Shown here piece after piece: positions 57,563 to 64,000 of a stretch of 64,000 bases of DNA. The DNA is from Candidatus Haiyanarchaeum thermophilum (GTDB taxonomy: Archaea; Nanobdellota; Nanobdellia; JAPDLS01; Haiyanarchaeaceae). The translations under genes and the position numbers were made by a program. Location of the stretch: assembly GCA_025920425.1 (NCBI GenBank), contig JAPDLS010000002.1:59425-123424 (forward strand), given 5' to 3'. The notes beneath the pieces are model-generated. The model was not told the DNA's origin. It ran no database searches and was given only the letters and a program-made list of their open reading frames with translations. Every line of letters begins with the position of its first letter. The first letter of the stretch is position 1.

Positions 57563-58276
57563 ATGAGAAGTCAAATAGCCCTCGAATTTCTCGTAGTAAT
57601 AGGCCTATCCATAGCCATTCTGAGCTTGGTGCTCCTCATCTTTTATCCATCCTTCCAAGAGTCATTCCTGTCAATTCAAATTGAGAGAGTAAGGAACCTA
57701 GCTGAAAAAATTGAGAGATTGTCGAACTCGCTCTGTTCTCTAGGTGAAAATACCACAATGGAGATCTACTTCAACATTCCAGAACTTACACGTAATTTTA
57801 GTTTCATAAACAAGCGTTACGTCTGTTTGAGCTCCATTTATAGGGGAGAACTTCAGATCTTCTGCAGGGAAAGTAGATGCAATATGACAGGCACTCTCCC
57901 AATTGAGAGCGGAGAGTATAGGGGCTTTTTGATAGCTACGAGGGAAGGAGTACTCCTGAAGTTAATTAACCCCATCTCATTCATCCAAATCAAGGCAAAT
58001 AAAACTGAGGGGATTTCTCCAAATGAAGCGATATCTTATAACATTAGCGTCTTTGATCCTAACTGGACGAAGATTACGCAGCCAATCCAACTAAGAATTA
58101 CATTTTACGGGTGCTCTGGAAGATGTGTGGGAGAGGAAAAATTGGTCACGATTTCTAATGGAGAATATACCGATACATATACTTATGATTGCTCCCTAGG
58201 GAATTATACTATCCTCTCAGTAGAAGAGGAATCTCAGAAGGTCTTTGGTGCTCTTCTGCTTGAAGCAGTATGTTAA
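57563..58276 (+). CDS. Class III pilin-like protein
   Basis: MRSQIALEFLVVIGLSIAILSLVLLIF. Confidence 0.75.
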   Translation: MRSQIALEFLVVIGLSIAILSLVLLIFYPSFQESFLSIQIERVRNLAEKIERLSNSLCSLGENTTMEIYFNIPELTRNFSFINKRYVCLSSIYRGELQIFCRESRCNMTGTLPIESGEYRGFLIATREGVLLKLINPISFIQIKANKTEGISPNEAISYNISVFDPNWTKITQPIQLRITFYGCSGRCVGEEKLVTISNGEYTDTYTYDCSLGNYTILSVEEESQKVFGALLLEAVC

Positions 58277-58444
58277 TATTTTCTCTAAGATCTCCTCTCC
58301 CCTCCTATAGAGCTCCTTTCTTTCCATTTCCCTAGCTTCCGCTGCAGGCCCGAATTCGGATGAGAAATAGATGAAGAGTATAACTAAAGCGAGGAGGATC
58401 GCAATTACAATTAATACTTCAGTGCTGAACAATTGGGCCCTCAT
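58217..58444 (-). CDS. Pilin-like small protein
   Basis: MRAQLFSTEVLIVIAILLALVILFIYF; overlaps 57563..58276 tail-to-tail. Confidence 0.6.
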   Translation of the reverse strand: MRAQLFSTEVLIVIAILLALVILFIYFSSEFGPAAEAREMERKELYRRGEEILEKILTYCFKQKSTKDLLRFLFY

Positions 58445-58477
58445 CGATCTTAAGATATTTTTTCCTCCTTTAAATTT

Positions 58478-59152
58478 TTACTCTATGAAGAAATCTAACT
58501 GTGAGAAAAGAAGGGGTTCATTGCTCAACGAGAGTATACCTTTATCCCAACCAACTGTTGTATATTTTCCCGGAAGGAAATTGCTTGCATTTACTTCTAT
58601 TGAGAATTTCCCATTTTCATCACATTGCACCTCTTGGTTAAGTAGGAGCTCATTGAATGCATTATAGATTGAGAGATTCACCACCCCATTTTTAGAAAAC
58701 CCAACTCCATAGAAGCTTATATTCCTAAATTCGAGCTCTTGCTTACGATAATAAGAGGAGTCGCTGAAAAGTGCAGCGATGTAGATACTCTCATTCAAGT
58801 TAGTTATGCTGAGCAGAGAGGGGGCCATGAGCTCTCCCCCGACCAAGCTCCTACTATTGACAAAGCACACAATCTCTTTACCATCTCCTTCGATGAGCAA
58901 TATATTTCTTCCAGTTAGGAAAGTTACATTATATCTCTTGCCAGCTAATTCATTCGGCAATTTGAATGTGGAATGAAATCTGTCTCCAGCCAGAATTGCG
59001 AGATTGATCATGCTACTTAACTCCCCACATAACCTCTCAGCTTCATCTTCAAAACTTCTGAGGAACGATTTGATAAGGAGAGGAATGATTATACACAGGA
59101 TCAAGATGAGAAGGAAAGCTAGCATCAAATCTAAGCTGATCTGGGTTCTCAT
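58478..59152 (-). CDS. Pilin-like protein with beta-rich extracytoplasmic domain
   Basis: MRTQISLDLMLAFLLILILCIIIPLLI. Confidence 0.65.
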   Translation of the reverse strand: MRTQISLDLMLAFLLILILCIIIPLLIKSFLRSFEDEAERLCGELSSMINLAILAGDRFHSTFKLPNELAGKRYNVTFLTGRNILLIEGDGKEIVCFVNSRSLVGGELMAPSLLSITNLNESIYIAALFSDSSYYRKQELEFRNISFYGVGFSKNGVVNLSIYNAFNELLLNQEVQCDENGKFSIEVNASNFLPGKYTTVGWDKGILSLSNEPLLFSQLDFFIE

Positions 59153-59189
59153 CTAAAAAATTATTAAGTCTGGTCTTTTAACACTATCT

Positions 59190-59606
59190 ATGCATGCTCA
59201 GACCACTTTAGAATATCTGGTGGTTTTCTCCATCCTAATCATGGTGCTTGCCATATTAGCATTTTTCATCTCCCAGTTCCTATACGTAGAGTTTAGGAAG
59301 GAATATCTAAACTTCTACCAGATCGTTCCAGTTGACTGGGTACTCTTTCCAAACGGTACATTTATAGTCCTTCTCCAATCTGAGCTTCCCTACCAAATAA
59401 TCATTCTTAAGTTGAATGCCATGTTAGATACTCAAACTTCTGAGATCTCAGTGGAGGAAGCAATGGAGCATAATGAAACGAAGAATTTTACCTTGCAATT
59501 CAGCGGCAAGACCGGAAATTATGAAATTTCCTTGAAGATCTCTTATAGAAATACCCTCACCAATGAAATTAAAGTGGAAGAGGGAATACTAAGGGGACAT
59601 ACTTAG
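59190..59606 (+). CDS. Class III signal peptide pilin-like protein
   Basis: MHAQTTLEYLVVFSILIMVLAILAFFI. Confidence 0.75.
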   Translation: MHAQTTLEYLVVFSILIMVLAILAFFISQFLYVEFRKEYLNFYQIVPVDWVLFPNGTFIVLLQSELPYQIIILKLNAMLDTQTSEISVEEAMEHNETKNFTLQFSGKTGNYEISLKISYRNTLTNEIKVEEGILRGHT

Positions 59607-60145
59607 AAAGGAGTAATTGAGGGTGGGCAGAGCTCAGAATTGATATAGATCTTAGCTCCAGCTTTTAGGGCTAAAGCTATAGCGTCGCTAGGTCTTGAAT
59701 CGAATTCCCTCACATCATTTCCAACTTTCACGTAGAGAGTGGAGTAGTATGTATTGTTCATTATCCTATCTATGGTTACTGCTTCTACCTTACCAAAACT
59801 GCTTAGCACTTTGAAGAATAGGTCATGAGTACTTGGCCTTGCAGAAGTAAGATTGTGAAGGATATTTGAAATTGAGATAGCTTGGGAAATATCTACTACC
59901 ATTTGAATGTAACTGTTGCCACAACTCAAATAGATGATTCCTTTGGAAGCATCCACAGAAATTACATGGGATTCCATATAGGTAGTTGGAATTCTGAATT
60001 CTACACCAGCTGTAGAGATGGTAAAATTTGGTGCAGTGTAAGTCCTAATGACAAGTGCATCTTTTACTATCGAGAGAAAGATGGTAAAGCATAGCAAATT
60101 GATTATGAGAAGGATGATTAAGAAATATTCGAGCACTCTTACCAT
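59603..60145 (-). CDS. Membrane-anchored bifunctional nuclease (DUF151) domain protein
   Basis: N-terminal TM; RPSTHDLFFKVLSSFGKVEAVTIDRI...YYSTLYVKVGNDVREFDSRPSDAIALALKAGAKIYI. Confidence 0.82.
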   Translation of the reverse strand: MVRVLEYFLIILLIINLLCFTIFLSIVKDALVIRTYTAPNFTISTAGVEFRIPTTYMESHVISVDASKGIIYLSCGNSYIQMVVDISQAISISNILHNLTSARPSTHDLFFKVLSSFGKVEAVTIDRIMNNTYYSTLYVKVGNDVREFDSRPSDAIALALKAGAKIYINSELCPPSITPF

Positions 60146-60188
60146 AGATCATCATAGGAAAACTGAATTAATTAATTTTACTAAAGGT

Positions 60189-63100
60189 TTATATAGCTCT
60201 TATCTCTACACATTGCCTAGAATCACAGATTCCCAGATTGCTGATCCTAAATCTATATAATCCCTGAGGAAACTCAAGCTCCTCTCCTGTGAGATTCATA
60301 CTCATATTTAATCTCCATGGATCAAATATTATCTTCACATTCACCCTATCCTTTATCTGGAATCCAAATGTTGGATTTACTAGGCCAAAGAACTTCATCT
60401 CCTTTATCAAATTATATCTATCTATTGCAGATCCCTTAGTAGCTAGGCTATAGGCCAGGATGAAGCTATTCTTCATATATGTCTGGGAGAGGCTCAAATT
60501 ATAATAGCCTAGAGAATGGCTCAAATTGAATGAAACATAACTTATATCTCCCACATCCAAATTGTTGAAGAAGATTCCGAGGAAATATCTTGGAGCATAA
60601 GTAAATATATAATAATCCTTTTCTCTGAGGCTATCCTTCCTTATGAGATAATTGCTTGAAAATACCGAGATTGGCTCATCTATTATCGTGTTATTTGGAA
60701 TATATAGATTTGCATTCTCAGCTATTCCAGACAATCTCAATGTTACCTTATGCTCCTCAATGATCAGATCCACATAATTCTCCCCAACCACTTTGCTTAT
60801 AGGATCTCTGAGCCTTACATATATCCTATAGCTTCCCCTCCTCCCTATGCTTATCGTAAAGCTATAATTACCATTTCCATAATTGATGAAGTTGGATATG
60901 GGATAGGAATTTCCAAGGTCATCGAATATTTGGAAGTCCTGTTGGGAAGCATAATCTAGGATCTCAACTTCTCCTGTAGTTATATTTACTGTGGTTGCAC
61001 TTAAATCAAATAGAATTGGTTCTCCAATATAGAATACTGCATTTTTCTTTGGCTCCCTCAAATCAACTGCCACCATCCCTACTGTGATTTCCTCCTCATC
61101 TCTTACTTCATAACTTCCAGGATAACCTGAGAGGCCATAGGTATAAGTAGCTATTATCCTATCTCTCCCCATGAAACTCTCATTGGAGGTGAATGAGAAC
61201 TCTACTTGCACTGAGGCTCCAACTTTGAGAGTGAGGAACTTCTGGGCTCTAGCTATTTCTCTTCCATCCCTATCTAAGATTCTGAGGAGTAAGGAGCTGC
61301 CACTAGCAGTTGGAACATTGCCAAGATTAGTCAAATTGCAGATTATAACAATCTGTTCTCCAATCACATAAGCGCCTTTGTCACTCGAAAGATCGAGTAT
61401 CACATTAGCTGTGGGAGCAATAGTAACTGTAAAATCAGTTTCTATGGCCTTATCTAAGTCAAAAGACGTGTTAAGCACCCTCATCCTAATTTTATAATTT
61501 CCTGGAGGAAGGAGATCTGTGCTCCAATTATTAAAACAGAGTTTCGTGCCTTGAGCAGGTAGCAGGACATCGTAGGATCCATAGCAGCCTGGAAATGTAT
61601 CTACTACCTCATTGTTCTCATTGATCGCATAATAATAGACTTTGAGGGAGGCATTGAAGTTAGTATCATCTCCATCTATCCAAGAGTTAATACTCACATT
61701 CTGATTGGCATAATAGGTCCCTCCTACATTTAGGCCAAAGCTTACGTTTAGGAAGGGCTGAATGTAGAAGATCGTTGATGTGGAGCTACTTATTTCATCA
61801 TACTGTAGAGTTACCATTAACCTATGCTCGAACGCATGCAAGTTGTAATAACCTGCCTCATCCCTCAACTCCTGGAAATAACTATAGTTCAACTCCTCCC
61901 CCTTCCTCAACTCAAAACTGGTAGTATGCCATACTCCAAGCTCATTTTCAACGATCTTGAGGAAAACAACATGATCAAATGCTCCAGTATTCTTCAAATT
62001 TAGAGAAACATTGATTCCCAGATCATCTTTGGTATAGGACTGATTATATGTGGGAGAAATGATTGTAAGATTTATTCTCTTTAATGGAGTTATATGAACC
62101 ATCACCTCCTTGCTGAAACTCTTAGTTCCTACCTCACTCGTGTAACTTACATTCATCCTAATAATATAATCGTCTTCTACTCCTATTTTGCTCTCCTTAG
62201 TGGTTTCGTTCCATACATACCAATCGAGGAGCTTGTTATAGATGTAAGGTGACTCGCTCGGGGTAACTATATCTTCCTCATAGATCTGCTGGATGGATGA
62301 ATCATTGATCACAAACAATTTAACATTGGCTCTTATTCCAGCCTTCACCACACTCCTCTCAGTTGGGAAAATAGAGTAGCTTATAGTTACTTTCCAATCA
62401 TCAGGAATATAAGAGGAAGATTTATCAGTACTCAGAGTAGCATCCAGCTCAGCAACAGCTCTCTCCCAAGATTCCTTGTAGCCATCGCAAAAGTAGGCTC
62501 CTATTAATTCGTTATTATTCTCTAAGTTACATGCCCTTAGCTTACCGTTAACACAGATATAGTCGTTCGTCTCACTTCCATCTTCCTCATCGTAATTGCA
62601 TATACTCTCTAACTGGTTAACTCCTCCTAAAGTAGCATTCACTATTTTTCTTCCATTACAGCAGCACCAATCAGCATTCAAGAAATTATTTTCCCATGTA
62701 TCCTTCCAGGGATCATCTCCACAACAATTCCCCCCAGCCTCAATTATTAGACCAAGTGAAGAGCTCCAACTTCCTCCTCTTAAGATGCAGAAGCTTTCGG
62801 CATCATCTATATCATGCCAATAGCTTCCAGTAGAATTCACCATGCAAATAGCGTCTGTACCAGAAGGTATTGAAAGATTGGAATAACATTCCTTGTGAAA
62901 GCTACAGAAGCTTGAATTTTCACAACAACTGTAGAGCATGAAAGCTCCAAAGTTCTCGAAGCTCGAGAGATTGGCCAATTCACTTTCTACGAAGCTGAAA
63001 TTACAGTACTCAGTGCATTCAGTTCTACTTTCTTTCACTGAAAGATCTACTGAGCTTAAGTACTTCCAACCACCTTCGCATACATAGTGAGATGAATTTT

Positions 63101-64000
63101 TCCCAACTATATCACACACAATTAAGTGAAAGTATGGGGAGGATAGGAATGAATACTTGCAATTTCCACTTCCACATAGGTCGCTTAGTACATGCGTAGC
63201 ATAACTGCATCCACTCCTATTGCAGCTCTCGAACCCTCCTGTAGCTAGTGATTGATAACAGTAGAGATAGTCTCCATTCTTATCTATGAGGTGTTGGGGA
63301 TACCACGACTGCCCGTTAAATATCCAGGTTTTCTCTCCACTTGGAGGATTATATAAAATGCTATTGTTCCTTGGACAGAAGCTGCTTAGGGCATTTGCCA
63401 CCCATCCATTTGAGGTGCAAGCTACCTGAGAGTAGCATTGGAAGGAGCTCTCATCATAGTAAAAACCTGCAGAGCAATTGTGAGCTTCAGTAAAATAATC
63501 ACAATTTCCTACTACATTTCCCATGTACTGAAGCAGATTTGTGGAATAATTTACCCCCTCCTTACAATATAGGCAATAACTATAGTTTCCAAATCCAAAA
63601 TTATCTTGTGTTAAATCATCTCCACAGCATGCTGCTATTACCCAATTATATCCACAAGCCTCGCACCAAGCCTCATCTTTATCCAGATCCTCCCAGACTC
63701 CATCCTTACAATATAATTTCATTCCCTCAATTGTATAGCAGCTTCCAGATGCATAGCAAGTTCCGTTGTATACGCAACTATTTTGCTGAGGACAACAAGC
63801 TCTATCGTTTATATCTGATGAGCATTGACTTCCAGGAGCACATTCCCTATATCCAGCAAACTCATTGCTATCATCTCCACAGCATGAGGGACTTGGAGTG
63901 TTTGGAAAATTCCAACCCACTTGTATTCCCTTACTATTACCGTAGAGGATGCATGCCCATTCGAAATCATCTGCATGTACCCAATAGCTCCCTCCAACCT
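60189..64000 (-). CDS. Giant Cys-rich secreted/surface protein, N-terminus beyond window
   Basis: Open frame continues past listed GTG at 63920 to window end (VGGSYWVHADDFEWACILYGNSKGIQVGWNFP...); CCGDD modules; Ig-like repeats near C-terminus. Confidence 0.82.
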   Translation of the reverse strand, partial: VGGSYWVHADDFEWACILYGNSKGIQVGWNFPNTPSPSCCGDDSNEFAGYRECAPGSQCSSDINDRACCPQQNSCVYNGTCYASGSCYTIEGMKLYCKDGVWEDLDKDEAWCEACGYNWVIAACCGDDLTQDNFGFGNYSYCLYCKEGVNYSTNLLQYMGNVVGNCDYFTEAHNCSAGFYYDESSFQCYSQVACTSNGWVANALSSFCPRNNSILYNPPSGEKTWIFNGQSWYPQHLIDKNGDYLYCYQSLATGGFESCNRSGCSYATHVLSDLCGSGNCKYSFLSSPYFHLIVCDIVGKNSSHYVCEGGWKYLSSVDLSVKESRTECTEYCNFSFVESELANLSSFENFGAFMLYSCCENSSFCSFHKECYSNLSIPSGTDAICMVNSTGSYWHDIDDAESFCILRGGSWSSSLGLIIEAGGNCCGDDPWKDTWENNFLNADWCCCNGRKIVNATLGGVNQLESICNYDEEDGSETNDYICVNGKLRACNLENNNELIGAYFCDGYKESWERAVAELDATLSTDKSSSYIPDDWKVTISYSIFPTERSVVKAGIRANVKLFVINDSSIQQIYEEDIVTPSESPYIYNKLLDWYVWNETTKESKIGVEDDYIIRMNVSYTSEVGTKSFSKEVMVHITPLKRINLTIISPTYNQSYTKDDLGINVSLNLKNTGAFDHVVFLKIVENELGVWHTTSFELRKGEELNYSYFQELRDEAGYYNLHAFEHRLMVTLQYDEISSSTSTIFYIQPFLNVSFGLNVGGTYYANQNVSINSWIDGDDTNFNASLKVYYYAINENNEVVDTFPGCYGSYDVLLPAQGTKLCFNNWSTDLLPPGNYKIRMRVLNTSFDLDKAIETDFTVTIAPTANVILDLSSDKGAYVIGEQIVIICNLTNLGNVPTASGSSLLLRILDRDGREIARAQKFLTLKVGASVQVEFSFTSNESFMGRDRIIATYTYGLSGYPGSYEVRDEEEITVGMVAVDLREPKKNAVFYIGEPILFDLSATTVNITTGEVEILDYASQQDFQIFDDLGNSYPISNFINYGNGNYSFTISIGRRGSYRIYVRLRDPISKVVGENYVDLIIEEHKVTLRLSGIAENANLYIPNNTIIDEPISVFSSNYLIRKDSLREKDYYIFTYAPRYFLGIFFNNLDVGDISYVSFNLSHSLGYYNLSLSQTYMKNSFILAYSLATKGSAIDRYNLIKEMKFFGLVNPTFGFQIKDRVNVKIIFDPWRLNMSMNLTGEELEFPQGLYRFRISNLGICDSRQCVEIRAI

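Overview
This is a gene-dense archaeal chromosomal window of 64 kb. Support comes from RpoK, ribosomal protein S17e, DnaG-type primase, an archaeal 7S SRP RNA, class III (QxxLEYL-type) pilins, GspE/TadA-like ATPases, archaeal HMG-CoA synthase and inositol-phosphate synthase. Arg codons are mostly AGA/AGG. The many small membrane and pilin-like proteins and the Cys-rich 'CCGDD' surface proteins look DPANN-like (inference; taxonomy not proven). Housekeeping content includes an anaerobic RNR cassette (NrdD, a thioredoxin-like protein, Dcd, NrdG), a LutB/LutA-like pair, MinD/ParA, a TOPRIM protein with DnaG, HMGCS, a Ca-type P-ATPase, RpoK/S17e, and an operon of DHH phosphoesterase, TrpRS, geranylgeranyl reductase, UppS, ApgM and AmrS. 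There are four tRNAs (Leu-CAA with a probable intron, Val-TAC, Gln-CTG, Gly-CCC) and one SRP RNA. Most interesting items: (1) a ~135-aa Hint/intein-like domain inserted in a Cys-rich secreted protein (51.8-52.2 kb); (2) a pilin-like protein carrying Asp-box (sialidase-type propeller) repeats (54.3-57.2 kb); (3) two secretion ATPases sharing a Cys-rich N-terminal domain, plus one conventional ATPase; (4) a DUF35-HMG-CoA synthase fusion; (5) a membrane-anchored bifunctional nuclease (DUF151) beside pilin-like genes; (6) SRP RNA and tRNA-Val in tandem with a 2-nt spacer; (7) a perfect 22-bp palindrome upstream of a ribbon-helix-helix gene; (8) an intact KaiC-like ATPase divergent from one lacking Walker A; (9) a radical SAM/GT-C/surface-protein locus at 44.5-64 kb. 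No CRISPR arrays, transposases or rRNA genes were seen.
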